A program made the translations under genes and the position numbers. This document shows positions 34,690-46,729 of a DNA stretch of 64,000 nucleotides, one piece after another. Each line of letters opens with the position of its first letter. Position 1 is the stretch's first letter. Under the pieces are notes generated by a model, which was given only the letters and a program-made list of their open reading frames with translations, made no database searches and had not been told where the DNA came from. The stretch spans positions 88,314,334-88,378,333 of the forward strand of contig JAUPFV010000004.1 of NCBI GenBank assembly GCA_036936605.1, in the 5' to 3' direction. Source of the DNA: Limnanthes douglasii subsp. nivea. Taxonomy: Eukaryota > Streptophyta > Magnoliopsida > Brassicales > Limnanthaceae.

Positions 34690-35600
34690 GAAACTTTAGA
34701 TATTTTTGTAAGGAGCGCTAATGTTGTGACCAGAGTTGATCCCTCAGTAATATACCACGAATTGGAGATTGATACGTACGCCAACCTGTTACGAAAAAAA
34801 CATAGATCCTTCTTTTATGAAAAACAAGAAGCGATAATTACTGAGGGGGTTAATCTTTTAAGTCTCAAGCACATCTGTCGCGCTTGGTATCCTGTCTGGG
34901 TTCCGAACACTGTCTGGGTTGCAAACCCAATATTAATTAAAAATAAGAAAGGACAATAGCACATGTGCGTTAATTTCACTGACCTAAAGAACACCTGTCA
35001 TAAGGATGCATTCCCCTTGCTGCGCATTGATCAACTAGTGGACTCCGCCTCAAGGTCTGAATATCTATCCTTCATGAACGCTTATACGGGTTATAACCAG
35101 ATTGAAATGCATCGGAACGATGAGGACCACACCGCTTTTCATACAGAATGAGGATTGTTTTGCTATAATGTCATGCCTTTTGGGTTAATGAATTTAGGTT
35201 CTACTTATCAACGCCTAATAAACAGATATTTAAGGACCAACTAGGTCATAGTAGTGAAGCTTACAACGATGACATGATCGTCAAAACGAAGACCACATCG
35301 CATCAACTAGAAGTGCTAAACAACGTCTTCACAATTTTACGTAAGTACAACTTTAAACTAAACCCACTAAAGTCTTCGTTTTGAGTCTGAACACAAAAGT
35401 TCTTAGGATACGTTATCAGTAAAAGCGGGATCGAAGCAGACCCACTGCAGTTACAAGCCATAATGCAGATGGAGCCCCCAAAAAACATACATGAAATTTA
35501 ATACCTCATTGGGCATATCGCGGCCCTCTATCGTTTCATCTCCAAGGTGTCAGATAAAAGCCACCTTTTTTAGGTGTTACATAGAGCTAAAAGGTTTGAG
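34690..35600 (+). pseudogene. Reverse transcriptase of element H
   Basis: Lead VWVANPILIKNKKGQ, then CVNFTDLKNTCHKDAF, FMNAYTGYNQIEMH and CYNVMPFGLMN. The catalytic box reads YNDDMIVKT (YIDD to YNDD, both aspartates kept). Thumb QKFLGYVISKSGIEADPLQ and PPKNIHEI. Frameshifts around 35220 and stops at 35148 and 35383. Confidence 0.82.
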
Positions 35601-36470
35601 TGGAATAAATAATGTGACGTAACTTTCATCGCTTTGAAAACTTACCTCACGTCACCTGAGATCTTAGATGCACCAGTAATAGGTGAAATCTTGTACCTTT
35701 AGTTATTTGTATCTTCTTTCACCGTCATTATTGTCCTTGTTTGGGAGATTGAGGGCATACAACACCAGACATATTACACCACTAAAACCTTGGTGGATGC
35801 CGAGACCCGTTATCTAAACGTGGAGAAATTAGTACTAAGATTGGTGGGCACCACTCGGAAAATGCAACCCTGTTTTCAGGGCCACACAATCGTAGTCCGA
35901 ACATCTTTTCCCCTTACCAAATGGTTTATAGACCTAGAAGAGTATGACATCAAGTTTGAACCGCTTACCGCAATCAAAAGATAAATTGTTGATGACCAGA
36001 GTTCTCCGCACCTCGCCTACATAATAAAGAAATTAGCACTTGACCCTCGGCGCACGAGATAAAGTGGGTATAAGAGGCCGATAGCACCTCAAGTATATCT
36101 GGAAGAGAAAAGTAATTGTAATCAAATTACCAACTGAGGAATAAGTGAGGCAAGTAATCTGCTTTGGTTTCCATGTCACCAGCAATGCGGCTGATTATGA
36201 GGTAGTCATTGGACAAATGCGACTGGCTCATATATGTGAAGCCGAATTACTTTGTGTACAATCTGATTCACAACTAGTTATTAACCAACCAACAAGAACT
36301 TATGATGCCAAGAAATAATAGATTCAGAGTTACCTAATGGTATTATAATAACTTGAGGCCAGATTTCAAGAAGTTCAGTACGAGAGCGTACCCCGCCTCG
36401 ACAACTCCACGGCAGACGCTTTGGCGAAAACAACTATTTTTGCCAAACACCCTCTACTAATTTCACAGGA
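35601..36470 (+). pseudogene. RNase H and second RNase H of element H
   Basis: First RNase H: LKTYLTSPEILDAP, then a 64-codon open part LVDAETRYLNVEKLVLRLV and RTSFPLTKWFIDLEEYDI. The second RNase H is decayed; NAADYEVVIGQMRLAHICE and QSDSQLVINQ can be read piecewise (36185-36290), with LDNSTADALAKT at about 36400. Confidence 0.7.
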
Positions 36471-36479
36471 CAATCCTAG

Positions 36480-37750
36480 AACTATAACATCTCATCAGCC
36501 AACTGACACATGTTACGTCAAAAGTTCTACCTATTGAACATATCTCTACTTATTTTACCTCAAATATGGGACATTAACCCTCAGATAAGGCGATCACCCG
36601 AGCCCTTCCGCTCCACACCACACAATATTGTGTTTTAGACAAAATTATTTATATAAAAAGTATAACCCAACCTTTGCTTCCTTGTTTAGGTCAGGAAGAA
36701 GCTACCACTGTTCTTCACGAGTTGCACTCATGCGATGCAGGAGCCCATTATGGCCACATAAGTCTCATTCCTATTGTTCTACTTGTAGGGTTGTGCATAC
36801 CGAGAAAAGCATTCAATAGTGCCACACCTATCAGTAATTTGCCAGAACCGGTCACCTCCCTAATAAGCCGATAGTTTCCAATCTGATCCCTTGTCATTTT
36901 GATAAATGGGGCATCGATCTGGTTGGACCTTTACCGATGGCTAGAGGAAAACGAAAGTTTCTGGTGGTTGGGGTGGATTATTTCACCAAGTGGTTGAGGC
37001 CAAGGCGCTATAAAGAACCTGAGCTTAAGAAATTTGTGACTTCATGTATCATCAGATATTGAGCCAATTTGGCATTCCACGTATTCTAATCACAGATAAC
37101 GGACCCCAATTCTAGAACTCAATGCTCTCCACATTTTGTAAACACTATGGGATTAATCAACATTTCTCCACACCATATTATCCTCAAGTCAACCTGCAGG
37201 TTGATGTCACAAATCATACTATTCTTAACGGTATAAAAAAACTAGAGGGTGCAAAAGTTAAATGGCAAGAAAAAATCTCAGAGGTGTTATAGGCCTACTG
37301 TACCACCCCACGCACAGCCACATGGGAAAATCATTTGCCCTTTTCTATATATTAGAGGTTGTTGTTCCAGAATAAATCATCATCCCAAGCCACAAGATTG
37401 CTAATTATTCAGAAGACTCGAATGAAAATGGTCGAGCGGTCAACATTTATCTTATTAAACAAATAGAAGATCAAGCATGTATTCGAGCTGAGCATTAGAA
37501 GAGTCTGATAAGGGGCGTTTAATTCCAAATTACGAACTCGCAACTTTCAAGTAGGAGACCTCGTCATGAAAATAATGTGTTAAGGGTTGTGGAAAAGGTA
37601 GTTGGCAAGTTGGGACCACTTAAGAATGACCATATACTATTATTTATAAAGGACACCATGGAGCCTATCTCCTAGCCTATCGGGAAGCCTGTGCCCTCAA
37701 ACATCCTTTGAATGTTACTCATCTTAAGTTATATCATCAAGAAATGTAAT
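36480..37750 (+). pseudogene. Integrase of element H
   Basis: Zinc-finger part LHSCDAGAHYGH (36720-36765), FDKWGIDLVGPLPMARG (36898-36945), FGIPRILITDNGPQF (37069-37111), then VDVTNHTILNGIKK. The third catalytic Glu is Asp (QVDV). The C-terminus ends LNVTHLKLYHQEM near 37747. Many stops. Confidence 0.78.
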
Positions 37751-38139
37751 GAACTGATGCACTATTTTTCTCTTCTCATGGTGTGGAAGGGTTTTTTTAA
37801 TGAAACATCTAATTATTTTCTATATTCATGAATTTCTTTCGCTTTCGTCATTCGAATTTTTTTGTTCATACTTATTTCCTTCCAACTACGCGAATCGGTC
37901 ACTGACCACGCCTACGGACTACGCAATAGAGGTCATACAATGCCACATTGATAATTCATCAAAATATATTACATCATACAAAGACTCCATACTATCATCC
38001 AGAATAAAGTGTTTGATATACAACTAATTAAAATAAATTTACGCACCAGCATGGGCAAAGATGGACTCTAACCTTCCACCATTTAGAACAAGGGTTACAT
38101 CAACAAGCCCATTTATGGCCTTCATTGCCGCTACATCAG

Positions 38140-39182
38140 CATTACCTTGCAATTTATCTACATCCGCAACTTTCCCTCTCTCCTATGCAGGTAGTACTTT
38201 CTGATATGATCCTAACTTCATATTGGTGTTCAAAGCCACCAGATCGGCCAAAAGCTTTTTTCTGATCCCTTTGGATCATACCCATGGCAACTTCCATGAC
38301 ATGACACTTCATGTCTTCCAAATCCAGCTCCACTTTCTTCAATATCTCGGCACGTTGTTGATAGTTTTCTCCTCGAATGTTCCCTTGCAATACCTTCAGC
38401 TCGCCCACTTCCAGAATCAACCCAACTATCGTTTGTGCTTGCCCCTCCACCTGCCGTTTTGGCCTATATTGCGATCCATTAGTTTGAAGTTTTGGGCTAT
38501 CATAATGTAATGTTTCTTCAACAAATCCTTATTTTGGGCGGATATCATTACAAAGAGCTACAAATATATCATCTACGAAAACAAAAATCATGTAACACTT
38601 CGCTTTCCATCGCATTCCTAATTGTAAGTCTATGACAACACTTTCGTGCTCAACATTCCATGATACATATATAAAACTATGCTTCCAATTCTTATCTGAG
38701 GTGGGAAGATCTATTATACGCCTAGCCCAAGTTAATTGAAGATAAAGCAATGGTGAGTGCGCCAATTAGATACATCTACCGTATCTAAGAGGTCTGCTAA
38801 ACATACAGGTGTTTAGTACTTTGGAGCTCAACATTAAACTATGTGAAGTCCTATATCTGTTGGTCGTTAAGTGTATATGGAAAATCCCTACGAAACTAAA
38901 GAAATCACAGATTAATTGAAGGAGGGGAAAATGGAGATCCCAATCAAATATCATTGTATAGCGACATGTCTCGCTCTCCTCAATGTCATAAGGCCGATCC
39001 TGAGTGGTAGTAACCCTAATCCTCACATCCTTTGGAATCCTATACCTAGTCCTAAATTCCACCAATGACTATTGAGTAAGATACCAATATTTGGACGATA
39101 TTTATATAAAATACTCTTCCAAAAAAAAGTGTCTCTCAAATTTTGACTCTTCGTTTTCTACAGCCTTCTCTTTTCTCTTCAT
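38140..39182 (-). pseudogene. Antisense gene (aORF) of element H, shortened
   Basis: ATG at 39182 starts MKRKEKAVENEESKF, parallel to A. The N-terminal domain follows: RYRIPKDVRIRV, YDIEESETCRYTMIFDWDL (39065-38900), WKHSFIYVSWNVE (about 38660). The C-terminal part GELKVLQGNIRGENYQQRAE to GMIQRDQKKAF (38450-38250) is coiled-coil like. The Ser/Pro-rich middle of A is missing. Only about 55 bp separate the ATG from the PPT, so no room for the TATA-leader seen in B and D. Confidence 0.62.
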
Positions 39183-39238
39183 ATTCTAACTCAACGGTTA
39201 TTATTTCATTCAGGACCTACAACCAAGTTGCTCAATAG

Positions 39239-39922
39239 ATTAGGGGGAGCCATGATGAGGTTGATGATATCAGTATGAATATATATGGGCAGGATGTAAA
39301 TAAGATAAATAATTAAAGAAAGAGACCGAGGTGATACCAAGGGCCACCGGCTTCGTTCAAAGATAACATGTAGTTTATTCGATAAAATGATTATTATAAC
39401 CGAGTAAAAGCTCTTATAAAAGCGCTCCTAGTGGCTTTGCGACAAGAAAGCCGAGCCGACGTCAAATGAATAAAATAAAATATCTTGGTTAAGGCTCATA
39501 CTCAAGCCAAAGCAAACCGAGCTTATGGCCTCGACTAGCCCGATGATCTACCTTATTAGCACTAAGGCCAAGATGAGCAGTATCAGGCAGATGTAAATTG
39601 TTCTGAGTGTAGAAAAATTCGACCGTAGTCTGTTACCGAGCAGAGAGAACCTTGAGAAGGGGTAAAGTAATGAGGTTGGTTGCGTATGGAAGATAACCGA
39701 GAGAAAGGTCAAAAATAAAGTCAAAGATATTTATAAGTTGTGCCATGTAACACACTAAGCCCAGTAGTGGCCGTAATTTACGTGTGAGAATAATAAATAC
39801 ATGCATTCAATGGTTAAAGTATAATTGCAATGTAATAGTATAAATAGGGAATCATTATATGTAAAAAGTCGATCTTCTCAAATCAATAAAAATCACTACT
39901 TTGGGAAGATATGCCTTTAACA
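39239..39922 (+). repeat. Polypurine tract and 3' LTR of element H
   Basis: The PPT GATTAGGGGGAGCCA ends at 39252. The LTR runs from TGATGAGGTTG (39253) to GCCTTTAACA (39922), with TATAAATAGGG at about 39840. No partner LTR; the boundary is from TG/CA ends and the PPT. Confidence 0.75.
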
Positions 39923-40186
39923 ATAAGAACATTTTGTTATTATAAAAGATATATATCGAAAAAGTATTTCAAATATTTAACATCAATGAATAAATCAAGC
40001 TAGTTCTTTTCTTCTAGGTCATTTTATCTTATATATTATTCAAATTAAGCTAAAAGAAAAGTCATACAAGAAACAAATATCAAGTAGATATGAGTAATGT
40101 CATGTAAGCATAAGTTTTTTGTAAATCTTACAAGATCATATTGAGTTATTGTTAAATGTATATGAGATATCTTTTAGGTATGACAA

Positions 40187-40187
<1 letters not shown>
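39923..40187. other. AT-rich sequence with no gene
   Basis: No open frame or recognisable element between H and the AT microsatellite. Confidence 0.5.

Positions 40188-40280
<93 letters not shown>
40188..40280. repeat. (AT)n microsatellite, about 93 bp
   Basis: About 46 uninterrupted AT dinucleotides. Open frames over it on both strands (Tyr-Ile repeats) are artefacts. Confidence 0.97.
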
Positions 40281-40283
<3 letters not shown>

Positions 40284-40474
40284 CCATATTTTTGGAATAT
40301 GTGGTAGATATTTACATATATCTTCCTATGGTTGGAACTAATGATTCTCACAAATCCACATCACAGTATGGTAATGCATATTCTAAAAATTAAAGCTACA
40401 CATATATATTACTTCATCAACTATCGAGGCGTAGTATATAGTTGCAAGCATAATAATTTGATTATATACGAGAA

Positions 40475-40640
40475 TATTTTTATCTTTTATTCTGAGAATT
40501 ATACTGCAATTCACTTTGCCACAAATCTTGCTTATTATTTTGGATACATAATTTTAAACGTAAGATATAACGAGAAAAATTAAATTCCAAGTTCTTACTA
40601 CATGATAAAATTTATATGCGATAATAGGTTAGATATGCTG
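40475..40640 (+). pseudogene. Possible copia RNase H remnant
   Basis: SENYTAIHFATNLAYYFGYI resembles the copia RNase H end (D-N-x-A-A-I-x-x-A-x-N-P-x-x-H), and LDMLTK near 40630 resembles the following D-x-x-T-K. The segment is short and the match is by eye. Confidence 0.35.
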
Positions 40641-41759
40641 ACAAAAATGAGCAATTATAATAGATCAAGATATGTTGTTTGAAGTTCAAGTTAATCGTTT
40701 CTCCCAGCTAATCCAAAACGGAAACGTTTGTTAAATTAATTCTCCATAAGTTAAAGTATATTTAGTTGATCTCTAGTTAGGAACAATGCATAATCATACT
40801 AAGAATATGCAAAAGTTACCATTGGATACCTCATGAATTTAATACAAGTTTGAGTAAATTCTAATAAAAATAATAAAATATTTTATTAAGAATACTCAAA
40901 AGTGTGTCATGATAAGATCATACATCCAATACAAACTTAATTTTTTTTATGTAGTCATGTATATAAATAGAGTGAAGACACATGAAAGACACATGAAAGA
41001 CACACAAAAAAGTAAGAAGATTGTATGAAATGAGTACAATTACAAAAGATACTAATTCAGATATCTAGTAATTTTTTTTTGTCCAAAATATATGAGAACC
41101 TCGGTTGTATGATCAAAGAAATCCTGAATAAGTTACAAATTTAGTACATTATTCATAACACATTAGCTTTAGGTCCATTAGAATTGTTGTTCTCACGGTT
41201 TAAAATCAAGATATTACATCAAGTACATACATGGTGACTTAGTTTCAAAAAAAATTTAGTTTATTATGTTGATATATTTTCTAAGCATCTAGTATTTTCT
41301 ATTCGTGTATGTGACCTAAATCTAATGTGTGCATAGATAAAAAAATTAACTTAAAAAAATAGAAAAACAAAATAAATTTAGACAAATGTTACATATATGA
41401 AATTATAAACCTAGTAACTGTGACACTTAATATAACAACTGACATAAAAAAACAAATACAAGAAGAATGCTAACTTAGTATTAAATCATGATGCTCCATA
41501 CAATTTAGTATTAAATCCAACAAGTGAAGGTGTGGCCAGAGAAAACTGTATATATATGTGTTTTGTTTGGTTGATCTACGTTGAGATATTTATATTGGCA
41601 ACAGTCGAGTTATTAGAGTTATGTTAATACTAGCTTGGGACACATAATTGTGAAATGTTCAGGTGGAACTGGATTCTAAAATTGAAGTCTATCAAAAACC
41701 TATTCTTTTATGTGAGGTAGAGAGTTAACATGCTAGGTGAATCATATATAGCTAAAATG
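40641..41759. other. AT-rich spacer, possibly a copia LTR relic
   Basis: No gene. It includes TATATAAATAG (about 40970) and a triplicated GACACATGAAA-like motif (40977-41005), which would fit an LTR following the RNase H remnant, but no partner exists. Confidence 0.3.
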
Positions 41760-42928
41760 TGTTAATTATAGGCTCAAAGAGATTATGACAAGATCAATTC
41801 CAACTACTTGACTCGATATGAAAGGTGGTAACTTGGTATCAAAGTTGTATACTAAAGCTTTATCAAAATGTTCAAGATAAAACTAGGTGTAGAAACCAAT
41901 AACTAAGTGTTGAAGTTGGTACTAGATGTTGAACATAAACTAAGTGTTGAAGTTAGATAAATACGATTTGATGCAGTTCAACCAAACCTAAAGTGGCACA
42001 GATGAGTAACCCGAGTTAACTTTCTGTGTGGTTGGATGTTCCGCCATACTTAGGTGTAAATAATTCTATTGGACTGAAAGAGTAAACGTAGTTTGAGTTA
42101 GTGCTGGAATTGATGTTGCAGATTACTCTTGTTGGACTTAAGGGGTAAAAAGTATTGGCCAAAGATTCTAAATATGCTTCATGTTCTTAGAAGAAACACG
42201 ATCATTTGTAAAAAAATATTAAGAATGAATGAAAGATCTATGAAATTTATTAACAAGGGTTAATCTATAGCATCCATACGAAAAGAAGATAAAAAGTATA
42301 AGAATGATTTAGCGAATAACCCATCCTTCAAAATAGGCCCCCACCTGAAAGTCGTATGTGCCAGTGTGCCATTCAACATTTGCTCCTTTCTGTGGAAAGA
42401 TATGTACTTTCTAAAGTTCTATTCTGACCCGAATGTACTTTTATCCTCATCCTTGAGTCTATACAAAGTAAAGAGAGAAAATTGAAACTTTATGGCATGA
42501 GTGTAAGATTTAAATAGTTTATAGTGAAAAAAATTATCCAATTTGTTTTGCTTTAAGGAGGGTAATGATGGTAAGATTAACATTTGTAGATACTTAGAGA
42601 TTCATAGTTCTTTTTATAAGTTATGAGTGTTTATAAAAATATATGGGTGGTTGAATGTTTAGTGTTTGAGGAGTATTATATATGTTTGCCATAGATGTAG
42701 GATTTTTTCACAAATCTTTTGTTATGTGTTTGATTTAATTCATGTTACTTATTTTTAAATCTGTGATTAAAATGGTAAAAATATGAACTCTGATTACGTC
42801 TTGCAGCCTTTGGTATATGTTCACCAACCTCGATCATTTCTTCGGTTGATATGCTTTAGGTTTCTCCTACGTAATTCTTGTTAGGAAAGAGTCTGAATTT
42901 GTTCGGATATTGTTTTATTTCTATAACA
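41760..42928 (+). repeat. 5' LTR of element K
   Basis: TGTTAATTATAGGCTC to TTCTATAACA. Contains several copies of an AACTAAGTGTTGAAGTT-like motif near the start. A PBS-like TGGTCCAGTGAGC (from 42931), a drifted TGGTATCAGAGC, follows after 2 bp. Confidence 0.7.
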
Positions 42929-42959
42929 AGTGGTCCAGTGAGCATGGATATTTATAAAC

Positions 42960-43690
42960 TATATTCATAATTGATGATTAAAACAACCTTTAAGGACGAA
43001 TATTATTTTGTATCGAGTGAAATCAAATATAGTCATAAATATTGATTACATTAAGTTTGACCTTAAAAAAATCCAAATAAAGAATTATTTTAATCTTCCA
43101 AGAATTAAGTTTAGAACATTCATTCTACGAATGAGGAATTTTACTGTCATTGAATAGAAAAGTACAAAGGAGATTAATGTGGATGTGCTTTGCAAGGCCC
43201 ATAATGCTCTAATCGTGAGCTTGGAGATGAAGTGCTTCAAGATTTGTTTGAAGATTATTCGTCCATAAGAATTTGGAATAATATAAAATTTATTTAGATG
43301 AAGAAATCTTTGACAAACAATTTGTACCTTGACAAGAAGTTTTACACGGTGCAAATTGATGAGAGTAAGGAGATCTGCGAACATTTGGACGGTTTCCATA
43401 GATTTATTATATATTTGATTATTTTTTATATCAAGGTAGATGATGAGGATCAAGAAATAATCCTCTTAATATCTCAACAAGAAGTGTTTGAGAACTTTGT
43501 TAACACCATGATCTATAGAAACGTTTCTCTCACGATGGCCGAAGTTATGAGTAGTTTGAATTCGAAAGATGTTCAAAAGAAGAAAATTCTGAAGAGTGAC
43601 TCTAACATTCTTGGTTCAAGTGTGAATGGAAGACATGGGTGGAGAAATTTGCTCAAGATATATTCTAGTTCTAGGGTAAAATCCTGATGC
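42960..43690 (+). pseudogene. gag of element K
   Basis: The clearest part is 43298-43687: KKSLTNNLYLDKKFYTVQID, DDEDQEIILL, FVNTMIYRNVSLTMAEVMSSL, the pattern of copia gag (UBN2-type) domains. The upstream part (42960-43290) fits the same domain but is full of stops. Confidence 0.72.
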
Positions 43691-43789
43691 TATTAGAAAA
43701 TGGATATATCAATACAAACTACCCAAACACGAGGAAGGTAAATAGCTATCTAAAGTTCGAAGCTGAATATATTGGAATGGTTTCCAATA

Positions 43790-44684
43790 AGTATGAGTAT
43801 GCTAATGGTTTAATGGTCTTTTTTTGCATGCACAATAACTAGTGGGTTCTTTATTACGAAGTGTCATTATGTTTGACTTCCAGCAAACATTTGTTTGAAA
43901 CCTATAAGTTTTTGAAGATGGTAACGTCACATTGGGGAACAATGAGTGTTGTATTGTTAAGGGAAGGAAGAGTATTATATTCAGGTTATCCATTGGACTT
44001 GAGAATGTTTTAACAAGTATGAGGTATATCCCTGAGCATAGACGTACCCTTCTTTCTATAAGAATGCTAGATGAAGAATGATTGAAGTATAATGGTGAAG
44101 ATGGAAGACTTAGAGTCTTGGAAAATTAATAGTTATTTTGAAGCCTAGCCGAGCTGTTGGTGTTTTAGTTCTAAATGGGTCCCTACTATAAAGGACACCT
44201 AGTGATGGGTATGGATTTGTTGAGATACGACTAAAGGTGTTTGAGGTCTTACCGAACTAGGTGGAGCTCCAATCCAGGATATATCTAAATCGTTTTAGGT
44301 TTAACAATGGCATGGTATTAGTAAACAAACCATTTACTAGCTATTATTGTAAATTTGGTATGACTATACGAAAAATCTTGAGAAGTACTTCGAAGTATAA
44401 AATAGCTAATAATATGAGTCTAACCTCACTTGGAGTAATGGATATGGTTTTGGCAGCTAAACTTAGTAAGAGATTGAGTGAATGGGCTACTAGGATAACT
44501 AAAATCTCATTATCACGAGTCCTTAGGCTTTCAGTCGTCATGGAGATGTAATAAAGTTCTTATGCCAAAGTTTTCTTCATTTTCCAAGGAAGTTCAACCA
44601 TTAAAGAGTTTGGGTCTTGACTGGAAGTTTGGTGGGTCAAACGTTTCGAATGTTCAAAGTTTGAAGCAACAAAGGGACTTTAAT
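43790..44684 (+). pseudogene. Protease relic and tail of element K
   Basis: WVLYYEVSLCLTSSKHLFET with YKFLKMVTSHWGTMS parallels the copia protease start (W-V-L-D-S-G-x-S); the active-site Asp-Ser-Gly is lost. From 44100 to the 3' LTR (44684) no coding is recognised. The last bases hold AAAGGGACTTTAAT as a poor polypurine tract. Confidence 0.5.
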
Positions 44685-45905
44685 TGTTAAATATATGCTA
44701 AAAGTGATTGCGGCAAGATCAATGTCGAAGGATGTTACTTGGTGTTGAAGCTAGAACTTTGTGTTAAAGTTGTAACTTAATGTCGAATGTTGTAACTTGG
44801 TGATAAAGTTGTAACTCGGTGCTAAAGTTTTATGCGAAAGTTAAACTAAGTGCTTGAACTAGGTGCCGAAGGATGAAACTAAGGGTTAAAGCTGGAACTA
44901 AGTGCTGAAGTTAAAACTAGGTGTCAAATGTTGTTACTGAGTGGTAAAGCTGAAGAAATGTGATTGCAGTTCAGTCGAACCTTTAAGTGGATACCTGATG
45001 AGTTGGAACTACTGATTATGAGTGTGGCTGGATGGTCAGCCTAACATAGGTGTAGATAAGTCTACTCAAACCTAACAATTTAGCATTGATAAAGACAAAC
45101 GTACTTTAAGTTGCAGATGCAGGTGAAGGGTATGTACCTCATGGAAGAAACATAATCATTTGTATGCAAAGATTCTGAATGGATGGATAAAATGTCTTAA
45201 TATGGAATATATATATATATTAACAGGAGACAAGAAGTACATGTATGCTCTAACCGGTAGCCTGCGCCAGAAAATGGCCTACTACCCGACATTTGTACGT
45301 ACCAATGTGGTATGAAACATTTATTCATTTAGTTGGGGAATGTTTTTACCTTCCAAAGCGCTATTGTGAGTCGAAATTTTTTTTCTCCTTATCTTTGAGT
45401 TTATATAAAGTTAAGAGATAAAAATTGAAGCTTTGTGACATGAATGTAAGACTTGAAGAATTTCCATTGCGAGAAAGTTCTTCAGGTTGTCTTGTTTTAG
45501 ATAGTGTAGTGAGGTAAAAGACTAAAACTTGAAGAATTATTCTAAGATCCATAGTTTTGTATGCAATATGTGAGTGCTTGTAACAAAAGATGAGTTATTG
45601 AGTGTTTAGTGTTTGAAGAGTTTTCCTATAACCTCCTATATATTTGTGTATGCGTATATTGCACGTGGATGCATGATTTCTACACGATCCGAACCACGTT
45701 AAATCTGTTAAATTTATTAAATATCTTGTTGTGTGTTTGATTAACTTAATATTCTTTTCTCTTAACTATGTGTTTGAAACGGTAAAGCCTAGCATACTTC
45801 CTTTAATCTCTCTAGAAGTGTTCACAGATTTCGATTATTGCTAAAGTTGAAGTGGCTAATTTCCTCTTAACTAAGTTTTACATAGATTTATTGATTTTAT
45901 TAACA
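44685..45905 (+). repeat. 3' LTR of element K
   Basis: TGTTAAATATATGC to TTTATTAACA, alignable to 41760-42928 with heavy divergence (shared blocks around AGAAACA-AATCATTTGTA and GTTTAGTGTTTGA-GAGT). About 44740-44960 holds ten or so degenerate 20-22 bp units like AACTTGGTGCTAAAGTTG, more than in the 5' copy. Confidence 0.68.
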
Positions 45906-46166
45906 AAATTAAACCGAACCAAAACCAAAAAGTGAAATTAAACCAGCACATACTCGGAGGAATATGGGTTTCTTTTTACATACCTTCATATGGTATATGA
46001 CATATATTGTCTAATAATCAATCATAAATAAATGGCTAAAACGTTCAAGTTTAATGAGATGTAGTTTTCTAAATTCGTAATGTTCATATTCTAACCGAAG
46101 TAAAAAATATTAATTATAATATACAAATACGACTTTCTTATAATTTTTTCAGTGTAATGGTGTTTC
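45906..46166. other. Spacer between copia elements K and L
   Basis: AT-rich, no gene or repeat recognised. Confidence 0.5.
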
Positions 46167-46660
46167 TGTTGCATCATACACTTGACCCAATTAAATGGTC
46201 CAGCCCACTCAATAAGGCCCATCTAGAAAGCATCTTCTAGAAACAATTAAATTAATATTTATATAGTAGTTGAGGTCGTGTGTAAGACCATACTTAGGTT
46301 GAGTGCAAAATACTCTTTTATGTTGAGTGTAAGAAACACTTTTACCTTGAGTGTAGTCTTAAGGTTGAGTGTTTAAGTATCCATAAGATCTTCGATGGTG
46401 GATCCTTGTCTCCACTATGGTTCTATAAATAGTGGAGCTCTCCCACCATCTAGAGTATCACCAAACACACCAAGAAGTAAAATTAGAGAGAAAAGTTAGA
46501 GTGAGAGAAAATATAGACAAGAATGCTCTCTTGAGTGAAAGAAATATATTTTTCTTCTAGTGTGAGTTGTAAAAGTGTTCTTGTAACATTTCTCTTTTTT
46601 TTAATCTATATCAAAGTTGTTTGTTTGTTTTTAGTGAGTGTTGTTTTATATTTTCCACCA
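46167..46660 (+). repeat. 5' LTR of element L
   Basis: TGTTGCATCATACAC to TTTTCCACCA, with TATAAATAGTGGAG (about 46424). Near-identical in layout to 50805-51532. It shows the unoccupied SINE target (GGATCCTTGTCTCCACTATGG) in single copy. Confidence 0.9.
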
Positions 46661-46666
46661 AAAAAG

Positions 46667-46680
46667 TGGTATCAGAGCCA
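46667..46680 (+). other. Primer binding site of element L
   Basis: TGGTATCAGAGCCA, the complement of the initiator-Met tRNA 3' end, usual for copia elements. It lies 6 bp after the LTR. Confidence 0.92.
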
Positions 46681-46729
46681 CAAACTCTATCTGAAAAATT
46701 ATCTTTAAATATTCAACATATTGAAAAAT

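Larger units (their letters stand above)
33340..39922 (+). mobile_element. Element H: 5'-truncated Tat-type gypsy element
   Basis: Gag (partial), protease, RT, RNase H, second RNase H, integrase, antisense gene, PPT and 3' LTR in normal order. The 5' LTR, PBS and gag start are missing; the left junction with G lies between 33325 and 33345. Related to F and A in gag and in the 3' spacer. Confidence 0.8.
41760..45905 (+). mobile_element. Element K: old, short copia element
   Basis: Two long, strongly diverged LTRs flank only 1.76 kb of interior with gag and protease relics. Flanks AAATG (41755-41759) and AAATT (45906-45910) form a near-perfect TSD. RT, RNase H and integrase are absent, so it was deleted or a non-autonomous form. 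Confidence 0.72.

Noticed and set aside
40136..40351. Open frames of alternating Tyr-Ile on both strands
   Set aside because: They are translations of the (AT)n microsatellite, not proteins.
46162..46166. Clean TSD for copia element L
   Set aside because: Left flank GTTTC does not match the bases right after the terminal CA (ATAGT). GTTTG three bases later is close but requires an unusual LTR end.
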